From Tilletia caries (lineage: Eukaryota; Basidiomycota; Exobasidiomycetes; Tilletiales; Tilletiaceae): a DNA stretch of 64,000 bases. Position 1 is the stretch's first letter, and the number at the start of each line of letters is the position of its first letter. The notes under the pieces were generated by a model. It saw only the letters and a program-made list of their open reading frames with translations. It was not told where the DNA came from and did no database searches. Location of the stretch: assembly GCA_032718865.1 (NCBI GenBank), contig JALUTQ010000005.1, positions 2,294,001-2,358,000 of the forward strand. The letters are read 5' to 3'. This document shows positions 54,333-64,000 of the stretch, one piece after another. A program made the position numbers and the translations under genes.

Positions 54333-54945
54333 ATGGCCACTCCTCTCAAGGGCGACGCCCATCCCATCAACCAAAATGGCTGGCCAGATGCGTACCCTAC
54401 ACCTTCCACCACGACCTTTGACCAGCTACAGCCTTCCGTGCTTGCCTCTTGGATACAAGGACAGGCGGACGGCGCGGGCAGCAAGGTTCCCGGGGTGGAC
54501 TATGTTGTAATAGACGTTCGTCGGGCGGATTGTGAAGTATGTATATTTCTTTTTTCTGCATCCTATAAGGCTGCTGTTAGCTCACCGTTCTACGGACATT
54601 TCCTTCACACCACAGTCCCTCATTCCTGGCGCCATCAACCTCCCCGCCCACTCCTTCTACCAGTCACTCCCCTCCCTCCTTCCCCTCCTCTCCCGCGTCC
54701 CCATCCTCGTCTTCCACTGCGGCAACAAGAATACTCGCGGAACCCGTTGTGCAGGTTGGCTCGCCGACGAGCTCAAACGCTCTGGGAAATACGCGGACGG
54801 TGAACAGCAGGAAGACGGGAAGGTGAAGATCTATGTGCTCAAAGGGGGATACAACGGGTGGGAACGGGAGTACGGAGTTGAGGAGATCGAGACGCGTGGC
54901 AAGTGGCCGGTCGACAAGGGGACTGTAAAGGCGGTACCACTATAG
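54333..54945 (+). CDS. Rhodanese-fold phosphatase, Ych1/Acr2-like
   Basis: Two exons (54333-54536, 54616-54945; intron 79 nt) give 177 residues, in the range of yeast Ych1 and Acr2. The Cdc25-type rhodanese fold shows YVVIDVRRADCE and SLIPGAINLPAHSF, the typical DVR and GHI-like substrate entry. The catalytic loop is VFHCGNKNTRGTRCAGWL, an HCX5R P-loop with Cys and Arg present. WLADELKR and VLKGGYNGWEREYG complete the domain. The loop is nearer Ych1 (HCTGSKNRG) than arsenate reductase Acr2. Its role is therefore probably a phosphatase, but arsenate reduction is possible, and an ACR3 exporter lies about 9 kb away. It converges with the RING gene, 60 bp apart. Confidence 0.85.
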
Positions 54946-55005
54946 ATAACAAACCCTCTTAGCCCTTCAATTTGAATCTGACATATAACACAATCCCCTG
55001 AAATC

Positions 55006-56869
55006 TTACATGACCACACATCTCGTCTGATCCAACCCAAGCCGGATCGCCTCCTCCCTCTCGACCTCGACCTGGTCCGCCTTCTTCTTCGCCCTCACCT
55101 CCCGCGCGAACCAGAGCTTCATGTGCTCCTCGAGTTGTGCGCTTATGTTGGAGCTGTCCGCCAGTGCTACTGCTTGCGGGTGCCGACAGAGTGGACAGTC
55201 TGCTGAGGCTGCTCGGGGCTTGATGGCGTTTCGGCCGGGGAGGGAGTGCGGTTGGGATGGAGGGAGCGAGGGAATGTTGTCGGCTGACGCGGCAGGAGGG
55301 GATGTGAGCGAGGCTGGCTCCGTTGACGTTGGGTCGCCATCCGCATGCTGCCGAGCGAGCAAAAGCTGCTGTTGCTGTTCCTCCCGCTCAGCCGCAAGCT
55401 CCTGTCGAATCCGCTGCTGAGCCCGGATTAACTCCCGATACTCCCGATCCTGCTCCAGAATCGCCCACGCCGCCATCGAAGCCACGCTCCTCATCGGGCC
55501 CGGCGGTGCCCGTTGCGAGGATTCCCCGCGCGGTCGGATCGAGGCGAAGAAGCTTCGTTGGAGCTTGACGAGACAGCGTAGGCAGAAGAGATGCTTGCAG
55601 CCGGGGAGGAGGACGGGGCGGTAGGCTAGGGAGAGACAGATGGCGCAGCGGTGGTCTTCGAGCGTTGGGATCTTGTTGTGGATTTTGTCGTTAATCAGCG
55701 AGGTCAGGGACAGGTCGGGTGGGAGGGGTCTGTTGGGATCTTGGCTTGGCTGCGGCTGCGGCTGAGGAGGCTGAGCGTGGGATAGTGCCGCTGGGCTTCG
55801 AGTCGTGTCGGATGTTGACGGAGCATTGCTGTCTGGGAGGGCTTCCGGGTGTGTGGGATCGATCGGCGCGCCAGAAGGTATGTTTTGGGACACTGCGCAC
55901 GCGCCCGTGTTTTCGGCACTGAAGGTGTACGCTGCCAGTTGATTCCCAATCTGTTCGACCTCGGCTCGCTGGTGTTCGTATTCGATGGATGAGCTAGCAG
56001 GTCCTTGCTGTTCCTGTGCCGATTCCATCGTCACAATCCGTCCCTCGTACTCCCTGAGCGCTACAATCTGCGTACGATGCAACTCCAAAAACATCTCGAT
56101 CAACTCCCGACTCCTCGCATTCCGAATCTTCGGCACCCGCCCTCCGCCCTCCTCGTCCTCCACAATCGCGCTACCATTCCGCTTGATTCGGAGAGCCGAG
56201 GCCACACTGCTGAAGCGTTGTCGTGGTGAAGGCCCATCAGTATCGCGCTGCGCACGGTTCGGGCTCAGGATGCGCTGGAGGGAGAGGGATGTCGAGGTCC
56301 GACGCGGAAGACCAAAGAAAGGGGACGGAACAGAGAAGGATCGGTTGAGCTTGAGATTCTTCTCGACCTCGGACAAAGTTGTCTGTGTGCGCTGAATGGA
56401 CGTAAGACCGTCGATCTCATCAATGTTGCCCTCCCCACACTTCTGCTTCCGCCGCTTGATCCATCGTCGATTGGCGAGCTCAGATTCGAATTGGTATAAT
56501 TTGGTTTCGGCATCGTCTGCGCGGATCTTGGGCTCAGGAAAAGCCGATCCGTCGGTACTACCGTTGCCAGCTTTGAAGCCTGACCCGCCGAGTTCGAGGG
56601 GTTGGTCGTTGAAGATGTCTGAATGGTGCCAGAGGGAGAGGAACGATCTCCACAGGTACAAATCCCGGGCCTGGACGGAGGGCTGGCTGAGGGCGATAAT
56701 CCCGTCCACGAGTTCTGTTGTTTTCCTGGTCAGGGAGCCAGTGGTGTCGGCCGACTCGAGTGGTTGCTGCGTGCGCGTGAACAAGTTGTCAGCTGAACAA
56801 AAACTGGTCCTGTCTGCCAGGCTGGGATGGCTCCAGGAAAACAGGACTCACGTTGGCGATGGTTGTCAT
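55006..56869 (-). CDS. RING-finger protein, probable E3 ubiquitin ligase
   Basis: Two exons (56869-56852 coding MTTIAN, and 56766-55006; intron 85 nt) give 592 residues. The RING finger (C3HC4) lies in the C-terminal half. CAICLSLAYRPVLLPGCKHLFCLRCLVKL provides the first ligands (given here as one motif region, about residues 393-421). The closing DCPLCRHP comes some 130 residues later, after a long Gln/Ala/Pro insert with a coiled-coil-like stretch (EQDREYRELIRAQQRIRQEL). The phrases ARDLYLWRSFLSLWHHSDIF and RPVLLPGCKHLFCLRCLV resemble SPX-RING proteins of filamentous fungi, but no SPX N-terminus is visible here. The unusually long gap within the RING is odd and should be confirmed. The minute first exon was chosen because it supplies an ATG with a clean GTGAGT donor. 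Confidence 0.75.
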
Positions 56870-58189
56870 TCTGATGAGCAACACTTGAGGTGGGAAGCAC
56901 GAAGTTCTTGATAAAGACGCAGAATCTTGAAAGGACGATCCTTAATGTAGGATGGTCGGACGTTAATGGGCGGAAAGAGTTGGAGGAAAGGCAAGCAATC
57001 GAGGTGAGATGGACGGACGAGGCACCCCGCAAAGGCCAACGAAGGCTGGTGCAGATCTTGAATATATACACGCAAGGTGCAAAGGGCTTCCACTGGTGCT
57101 GGTGCAAGAGATGGTGAGCGGAGGTCAGAGAGAGAAGGTTGAAGTTGTGACTTGGGAGGCGAGCAGCTGGTCTTTATTTCCCCCAAACCACACCCAGAAG
57201 GCCAGAAGGCCAGAAGGCCAGAAGGCCAGAAGAAAGCAGGACGTTCGCCAAGAGACAGCGCCTTGGCTTACATGAGCCCACAAAGACCATGCAGGGACCG
57301 ACTCACCGACAGCAGCTGGTCTTTCCCGAGCAACGCTGATGCGCTGATCGCTGATGCTGTCGGGGTCTCGCTTTTCTTCGCGGGCTGAAGCGCTGAAGGT
57401 AGCAAAGAACGTGCGCTGCGGAGACCGGAGTGCGGAACGTCGAACGATTTTGGGTGAGCGTTTTTAGAGCTCACATATTGATTAGATACGCGCGTGGAAT
57501 GGCCTTATCGTGACCCTGTAAGTCTCAGACTCCGAGCAGGAACGAATAATCCGTTCTCACTTCTCCGTCACTGCTTAAATCATCTCTCTCTCTCTCTCCG
57601 TCACTGCTGCGTCCAATTCAGCTTCCTACAACCAGCTGACTGCCCAACTCCGCATCTAAACGGCCTCCCGTGCCTCTGGATCAGCCTCGCTCGGCCAGCT
57701 CGCACAGTGGCTCTCCGTACTCACTCACCACGTCAGCAAACTTGACCATCGAAATCACGCCGAGCTCGCCGAGGCTATCCTCGTCATTCCTTGGCCGTCG
57801 TTGGGGCCTGCCATCTCTCGCGCTTGGACGCTCTTTGTCTGCTCTTTGTTGTCCGCGAGACTGGAGTGGCTGGGCGCAGTGCTGGAACATGCAATTCGGT
57901 CTCTTGGCTATGATGATGACGATGATGATTGATTTTCAAGTGCGAGGTGAAAGAATTACAACGGAGACTTTCGATGCTCAACAAAGACGAGCACTGGCGC
58001 ACCGAGTCAGTACAAGACCAACTCCATTCTACCCATCAGAGGTTCCCGAGAGATGCGCAGGCGCGCGTTGTCCTAACTATGCCTGCTGGAGGACAGGAGG
58101 CTGGTGGTTGCAGTTGAAGGCATTAGATGCCTGAGCATACCGTGCAAAGGCGAGAGAGCCCTGCCGAGAGTCGAGTAGCCACGGGAGAG
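56870..58189. other. Interval between the RING gene and the Gypsy element
   Basis: Contains the RING-gene promoter side, a short tandem repeat at 57195-57230, a CTCTCT run near 57580 and a GATGAT run near 57910. Frames are short and unrecognised. Confidence 0.5.
57195..57230. repeat. CCAGAAGG 8-bp tandem repeat, about 4 units
   Basis: Consecutive copies of CCAGAAGG in the RING gene's upstream region. Confidence 0.85.
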
Positions 58190-58741
58190 TGTGCTGGACT
58201 GGGTCCACGTGGCTACTGGTTATCTTATCTTATCTACTCCCTTTCCTCTCTTCTGACTCTATCGTCCGCATAGCAACTGCCTCCACCTCCACTTTCCCAC
58301 GCTATCCTCTCTCGCCCTCATCCTTTTCCCTCTCGAGCCCATCTCTGTATTATTCCTCTCTTGGCAATCAACTCTCAAGCATCACTTCTCTACATAGCTC
58401 GTGCGCTATACAGGCTCTTGCGCCTCAGACTCTTGCGTCTGCCTGTGCTGGGCGGAGCCAGTGTCTGATACCTTTCCCTGTTGAGGTTCCCTTTCTCTTC
58501 TATTCCCCTTTGTTCTACTGAGCCTCGGTTCCCACCTCGGTTCCACATCCTCACTTCCTCAGTCACATTCTCGACCTGTTACCGTTCCCATTCCATTCCA
58601 CCTCTCACTCTCTCTTCCCTTTTCCTTGCTGCTCTCCCTTGTTCTTCCTTCTGGCTTCTGCAATCAACTCGCTCTCTCTTCTATTTGCTCTTGTGCTAAG
58701 GTAGGCTCTTGTGCCATAGGACTCTTGTGTCCGCCAACACA
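58190..58741 (+). repeat. Probable 5' LTR of the Gypsy element
   Basis: Proposed from the inverted ends TGTGCTGG (58190) and CCAACACA (to 58741). It is followed by TGGTGATGAGAGTTTGATCG, a candidate primer-binding site. The left limit is tentative without the 3' LTR. Confidence 0.5.
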
Positions 58742-58844
58742 TGGTGATGAGAGTTTGATCGCGTTGACCTATAGTCGTTGACCCACCCACAGCCCAGTTC
58801 TTTTCCACACACAAACGCTTATACACACACAGCAAGTCAAGAAC

Positions 58845-60431
58845 ATGACGACGAATCCTCCTCCTCGGGTATCCATTGCGGACGCCGTCAACCCACTGGT
58901 GACGGCCGTGCCTCAGATGGCCGAAATCTCGACCGACGAGACGGCCGATTCCTCCCATCTGACGACCCTCCCAGAAGACCGAGTGGCTCCTCCGCCCTCC
59001 AACCTCGAACGCCAGGTCGCGAACACCAATCGCCTGGTGGAGTCGATGTTGACCAAGTTTGACGGTCTCGACCGTCGTTTGACGACCCTGGAGACCTCTC
59101 TCCCCTCCCTGTCGTCTCCTGGGGTCACGCCATCGGTCCTGGCTCCAACCGGAGCACCAGCAACTCCCACCCCCGCAGCCACTACGGCCGCCACCACCCA
59201 GGTAAATGCTGCCGGGTTCGCCTCCAACCCGCGTCCCGGCTTCGTTCCTCCACATCTCGTACCGGGAGCCACCAGCTCCACGCCGCCCCGTGGCGTGCAA
59301 GTCTTCCGTCGCCTGCCGACCCCGACCAAGAAAGTTTTCCGCGAGGTGCTTGGTCAGCTCGGATCGTCGGTCGACAAGGTCATCGAAGGACTCACCGAGG
59401 CGGATCTCGAGGATTCTCAACCCCTCCTCTCCACACCCGACGTCGAGATCACGGTCGACCACACTGTCCCGTCCATCTCCGTCGCGTCCAATTCCTCGTC
59501 GTCCTCCCGGTTCCGCCCGTGCAAGCCGGAGTACCTGCCGACCTACGACGGCAACCCACTCGAGCTCGAAAAGTACCTTGGCCGCATTGGGGGCATCCTC
59601 CGCACCGATCCCGACGAGGCCTGGGCACTCGCTGTGCTCCGGTCGATGCCAATTCGCTTCTCCGGCGACGCCGAGGAATGGCACTCGGGCATGTCTCCGG
59701 CTGACGCGCAGCGGATCAAGACGTTCCCGGACATGGCGGCGGCGATGCGGAAGGAGTTCCGCGCCAATCGATCGGAACAACGCCGGCTGGCTCGAGCTCG
59801 AGTCTGGATGCCGACGGCAGAACCCGTTGCCACCTTCTACCATGTGAAGCTTCGGGCTCTGCGGGTCGCCTTTGGCCAGGACCAACCGGATTCGGTCCTG
59901 GTCGAGGACATCGTCGATTCCCTTCCGCCGACCTTCCGGGCGATGCTGCGTCTGCCTCGGGTCGATCCATTGCTCGACGACCTTCGTGCCGAACTCGGTA
60001 CATGGGAGGATACCTGGCGGCAGATCCATCCGCAGTTCGATATCCGTCCTGCCGCGACTTCTCCCGCCGCGATGTCGTCGACCCCTCCTCGTCGTCCCAC
60101 CGCTGCCTCGACGGCGCCCACGGTCGCGTCGACCCCCGCTACGTCCGCTCCTGCTTCCGGTAGGGCTGACCAGCTGCCGGCTCGGAATGGCCCGCCGCTT
60201 GCTTCGACCTATGACCCGAGCCGCGTGATTCCTGCTGCGAATGGAAAGCTTCGTCAGTACCGACGTCCTCACGATAACGTCTGGATCGAGCTCCGGCACC
60301 CTTGCACTCGTTGCGGCCAGGATCACTTCAACTTTGAACACAATCACCTGGTTCCTGCGGTGCGGGTCATGGAGGTAGACGACGACGACTACCCGGAGGT
60401 GGAAGGGCTGGCGGAAGGGGAGTCTTTTTAA
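58845..60431 (+). CDS. gag: Gypsy Gag
   Basis: Capsid/nucleocapsid precursor of 528 residues starting MTTNPPPRVSIADAV. The N-terminal 200 residues are Pro/Thr/Ala-rich with a short coiled-coil (NTNRLVESMLTKFDGLDRRL). The retrotransposon-Gag capsid region runs from about 225 to 400 (PTYDGNPLELEKYLGRIGG, FSGDAEEWHSG, MRKEFRANRSEQRRLAR). Near the C-terminus CTRCGQDHFNFEHNHL is a degenerate zinc knuckle (CX2CX4HX4H), whose last ligand would be His instead of Cys. The stop is in TCT TTT TAA at 60423-60431; slipping back one base there opens the frame that leads into pol. Confidence 0.88.
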   Translation: MTTNPPPRVSIADAVNPLVTAVPQMAEISTDETADSSHLTTLPEDRVAPPPSNLERQVANTNRLVESMLTKFDGLDRRLTTLETSLPSLSSPGVTPSVLAPTGAPATPTPAATTAATTQVNAAGFASNPRPGFVPPHLVPGATSSTPPRGVQVFRRLPTPTKKVFREVLGQLGSSVDKVIEGLTEADLEDSQPLLSTPDVEITVDHTVPSISVASNSSSSSRFRPCKPEYLPTYDGNPLELEKYLGRIGGILRTDPDEAWALAVLRSMPIRFSGDAEEWHSGMSPADAQRIKTFPDMAAAMRKEFRANRSEQRRLARARVWMPTAEPVATFYHVKLRALRVAFGQDQPDSVLVEDIVDSLPPTFRAMLRLPRVDPLLDDLRAELGTWEDTWRQIHPQFDIRPAATSPAAMSSTPPRRPTAASTAPTVASTPATSAPASGRADQLPARNGPPLASTYDPSRVIPAANGKLRQYRRPHDNVWIELRHPCTRCGQDHFNFEHNHLVPAVRVMEVDDDDYPEVEGLAEGESF

Positions 60432-60433
60432 GC

Positions 60434-63400
60434 GTCCGGGATGACAGTAAACTATCAACGGACGACTCACCTTCGGGCGATCGTCCTCCACCTCAACCAC
60501 CCGACTTCGGCGAAGCATTTATTGCTGATCCGGAGCGTGCTGCAGAGAGTGTTAGGGACACGTTAGTGACCCTCGTCCGTGACGACATTAAACTAACTCA
60601 CCTCGATCCTTCTAAGCCGATCTCCCCGAGACGTAACGCCTCCTCGGATGAGACGGGGGTGAAGGTCGTTGTTGAAAGAGAGGACGGCATACCTCTGCTG
60701 CCTGGCAGCGGCGACAGTGCCCGCGACTGTCCCGGTGAGCTTATGCCCGCTATAGTTCACCACAGCCCCCCCCCATCTCCAGGGTGGATGCAAGAGCGGT
60801 GGAGAGAGGGCTGTGCCCCCTTCTGGTCCACCAGGGGGCCTCTCCGTCGGGTACCATGACGGCGTGACCAGTGCGGAGACGGCAGAGGACATGGACCACC
60901 CTCTGACCCGAGACCTGCTGGTCCCGATACTCGGGGAGTACTCACCTTCCCGTGTCGATGCTCTGAGAAGCACAGCTGACTGCCTCTCTTCCCCTTCTGC
61001 TGCTGGGCCTGCTGCAGCGGTTCTCACGTTGTTCCTGGCCGATAAGCCGCATTTCCGCACGCAGAAGCTGTTCGTGCTGGATCCCGTGGAGAAGCCGTTG
61101 AAGCACTCCACGTTCCGATATGGCAACGTCGTCCAGCTGCCGTCGACGCCGGAGACACAGACAGGACGGGGGTACACCAACCACGTCCCCCTAACCGTCC
61201 AACTCCGAGTCAACAGCTCCACGTCGGTTCCATTGTCGTCGTTGCTTGACACCGGGACCTCGTTGTCGGGGATTGACGCCTCCCTTCTCGAGCGCCTCGG
61301 AGGTCGTCCGCAAGGGAACGAGATTACGGTGAAAGGAATTGGCGAGATGCGTACGAAGGGGTTTACGACCGTCACTTTCTTCATCGAGGGTCGAGACAGT
61401 CGAGACAAGCAGGTCTTCCTGGAGTGTACCCACGATCTACACGTGCTGCCGAATTTCGGTCCCGGTCTGCTCCTCGGGCGCGACTTTATTGACGGGCATG
61501 ATCTGACCATCTCCCCCGCCCGTGGTCGCGCCCGTGTCGGCCCGTACACGTTTGCTGTAAACGAGAAGATCGAGGGCCCCTTTTCGACTGAAGTAGAGCT
61601 CCACACCGCTGTGGACGTGGTCGTTCCCTCCCATCACAACGTGTGGGTCCCCGTCAACGCCGGCGGTCTCGCTCCCGACGTGGACTACTGCGTCCATCCG
61701 CGTCTCTCCGCCTCCCCGGACGAGACGGTGCAGCTCGCCGGTCCGACCGGGTTGCTGACGAAAGGGGTCGACGCTCGTCAGCATGTCTTGCTTGGGAACT
61801 TCGGAGCGGCTGCTTGTCATCTCGCGCGGGGAACGATCGTGGCCGATGCGGTGGCCACGCGCGTTGGCGATGCACTACACGACTCTGGACGGCTGTTCTC
61901 CTTGTCTGCCGCTGCCTCGCCCTCCCCCGGCTACCAGGCGTTCAATGCCTCCGCGGACCCTGACCCTCTGTCTGGCGTTGCCGATCCAATCGACGCCTTC
62001 GAGCCCGAAGGAGGTGCCGATCCCGATCCGCGCCATGACTCGGCTACGGTCCTGATTGATGGTCACTTCTGTGTTGGCGTTGATGATGGCGGTCACCCCC
62101 CGCCCGCGGTCGTTGCCTTGCTGCGTCGACATGAAGAGGCGTTCGCCCTCGACGGTCGGCCCGGCCTCGTCCGGGGCACAGAGATGGCCATCGACTTGAA
62201 GGAGGGCACCGTCCTGCGCCCTGAGGCTCCTCGACGGGTTAGCCCCGAGAAGAAGGCGGCTATCGACACCGCCATCGACCAGCTGCTCGCCTGGGATGTG
62301 GTGGAACCTTCCTCGAGTCCTGCTTCCTTCCCTGTCCTGATGGTCCGCCAGTACGGGAAGATGCGTTTCTGCGTGGACTATCGGCAGTTGAACGCCAGCA
62401 CCATTCCGGATCGGTACCCCCTGCCGACCGTAGATTCGGTCTTCCAGACCCTGTGCGGGAAGCGCCTCTTCAGCTCCCTCGATGCCATCAGGGGCTACCA
62501 CCAGCTCCCGGTTCGCCCCGCTGATCGTTGGAAGACGGCGTTCACCTGCCACCGGGGTCTATTCCAATACAAGACCGTCCCGTTCGGCCTGCGGAATGCC
62601 CCGGCGGTATTTCAGCGCTTGATGGATCGTCTGCTGGGCGCGCTCCGGTGGCAGGACGCCGTCGTGTACATTGACGACATCGTCGTCGCCACGAACACAC
62701 TGGACGAACACGTTCGGGCGCTGGACTCCATCTTGTCGAACGCCGAACGCGAGGGACTGCGCTTCAGTCCCGGGAAATGTACGTTCGCTGTGGGATCGTT
62801 GGTGTTACTGGGGCGGAAGGTGTCTGGAGCAGGGGTGGCTATTTGGCGTGACCAGGCTGTCGCGGTGCAGGATCTTGCGCGGCCGAGTACCCTGAAGGAG
62901 CTGTATCACGCCCTGGGCCTCTTCAGTTACTATCGCATGTTCGTACGCTCGTTCGCCCAGATCGCGGAGCCGTTGTCGCGCCTGACTCGGGGATGGCGTT
63001 ACGAGCAGTCCGACGGGCGTTACCGCCTCGTGAATGCCGAAGGCAAGGCGGTGTCGGCCGATCGCTGCGCTTTAGATTGGGGAGAGGACCAGCAGTCGAG
63101 CTTTGATCGCTTGAAGGCCGCAATCGCTTCCCCCCCCACTCTCGCCCATCCCGACCCGTCCCGCCCTACCTGCTGTATGTTGATGCCAGCCAGGCCGGCT
63201 TTGGTGCGATCCTGCACCAATCGTTCGAGACCGAGGCTCCTCCCCTTCAGTCGGCGGAGTCTGCGCAACTCCTCGCGCTCGACTTGGTTCGCCTTCCGTC
63301 CCCCATCGCACGAGAACGGTGGACGTCCTGGCTGCGGGCCGACCGGCACTTCGCTGCCATCTTGCGTGACGCTGAGCGTGTCGGGGACCTTGGGGCGGCT

Positions 63401-64000
63401 GTAGGCGACTGGGTGTTGAACGACGGCGTTCTCGTCCGTCGGAGCGATGGCCGTATCGCGCTTCCTGAGGGGGCAGTCCCAGAGTTGCTCCGATCAGTTC
63501 ATGACAACAACGGACACTTTGGCTTCTACAAGACCTACCTGGCGGTCGCGCGCTCCTTCTGGCGTCCAGGATTGTCCGTCGCGGTGCGTGCTTGGGTCAA
63601 GTACTGCCGTTCTTGCCAGAGGACCAAGGTTGGCCGGAAGACCGGCGTCTTGGACATCGCCAAAGATCCCCAGCTACCGTTCGAGACGATCTCGTTGGAT
63701 CTCGTTTACGGATTCCCTTCGTCTCGTTCCGGGAATAACGCTGCTCTTGTCATCCTTGACGTGTTCAGTCGGATGGTCCTCATCGAGCCGTGTGCGCATA
63801 CCATCACTGCGGAAGGTGTGGCTGCCATCGTCAGCAATCGCGTTCTACGGTATGGTTGGTTGCCACGCCGCATCGTGTCGGACTCTGAAACACGACTCAC
63901 GGGCTCCGTCATGACGGCTCTGTCCCGTTCCCTTGGCGCATCGCTCACCCCGAGTTCCCCGTACCACCAGCAGGCCAACGCGGTGGAACGTGCGATCCAG
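60434..64000 (+). CDS. pol: Gypsy Pol (protease, RT, RNase H, integrase), partial at the window edge
   Basis: The frame after the gag stop (-1 relative to gag) reads VRDDSKLSTDDSPSGD and continues to a run of nine C at about 60766-60774. There the sense moves to the frame that runs from 60776 to about 63163. The protease motif is LSSLLDTGTSLSG. RT motifs are MRFCVDYRQLN, YPLPTVDSVF, LDAIRGYHQLPV, FGLRNAPAVFQ and VVYIDDIVVA, all intact. Near 63163 one base is missing and the sense returns to the earlier frame: YLLYVDASQAGFGAIL of RNase H. The H2C2 integrase finger follows (HDNNGHFGFYKTYL, CRSCQRTKVG), then the core TISLDLVYGFPSS, IVSDSETRLTG and AVERAIQ at the window end. The two indels cancel each other. 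Confidence 0.85.

Larger units (their letters stand above)
58190..64000 (+). mobile_element. Ty3/Gypsy retrotransposon, 5' part (runs off the window)
   Basis: A 5' LTR, gag and pol in the order protease, RT, RNase H, integrase define Gypsy. The 3' part is beyond the window. No target duplication can be tested. Two single-base frame changes in pol are described with the pol entry. Confidence 0.92.

Noticed and set aside
31930..57365. Dispersed GATCAGCGATCAGC-like words (near 31945, 40660, 41070, 57345)
   Set aside because: Short, variable, and too few to call a repeat family from this window.
1..64000. CRISPR arrays, bacterial operons or ribosome binding sites
   Set aside because: The window is eukaryotic (spliceosomal introns, eukaryotic transposons); no regularly spaced repeats of the CRISPR kind are present.

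Overview
The window comes from a fungus, most likely a basidiomycete. The host genes are compact and GC-rich. They are split by short GT-AG introns, and the ones I could resolve are 66-110 nt. They lie among Copia, Gypsy, Crypton, FAR1-type MULE and 8-bp-target-site elements typical of basidiomycete genomes. I cannot name the species.

Layout. Positions 1-23.57 kb are almost entirely mobile DNA. They hold two copies of an AT-rich hAT-like element (1-1264, cut by the window; 11481-14138, complete) and three short non-autonomous elements with 8-bp target duplications (624-1249, 7309-8003, 14580-15368). A degraded Crypton tyrosine-recombinase element lies at about 4.27-8.92 kb. Relics of a GCM/WRKY-zinc-finger MULE transposase lie on the minus strand at 1982-2820 and 10591-11304. 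A Tc1/mariner-like host element (14521-21120) has been split by a small hAT-type element and by an LTR element without coding capacity (15782-20833). A MULE with 84-bp perfect terminal repeats (21141-23559) ends this block.

Positions 23.68-31.58 kb are a housekeeping island: ESCRT-III Vps2, a small membrane-protein ORF, UMP-CMP kinase, the zinc-binding NDUFS6-type subunit of complex I, and an FAD/NAD-dependent oxidoreductase with a CAAAGC-rich MITE just upstream. A young complete Copia element (32179-38389; target duplication GATCT) separates this from a second gene group at 38.8-45.2 kb: a 14-TM MFS exporter, an F-box-like protein and an ACR3 arsenite permease.

Positions 45.2-54.1 kb are a gene desert. 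It holds a diverged 1.4-kb duplication, two copies of a GGGAGTTTCAAAGTCC MITE (one interrupted by another MITE) and a broken malate dehydrogenase copy. Then come a Ych1/Acr2-like HCX5R phosphatase convergent with a RING protein, and finally the 5' part of a Gypsy element (58190 to the window edge).

How the genes relate: the arsenite exporter ACR3 and the Acr2/Ych1-like phosphatase lie about 9 kb apart and could be remnants of an arsenic-detoxification pair, but the phosphatase motif is closer to Ych1. The other host genes have unrelated housekeeping roles. Most of the novelty is in the layered transposon insertions. Several of these can be dated relative to one another from target duplications and empty sites.
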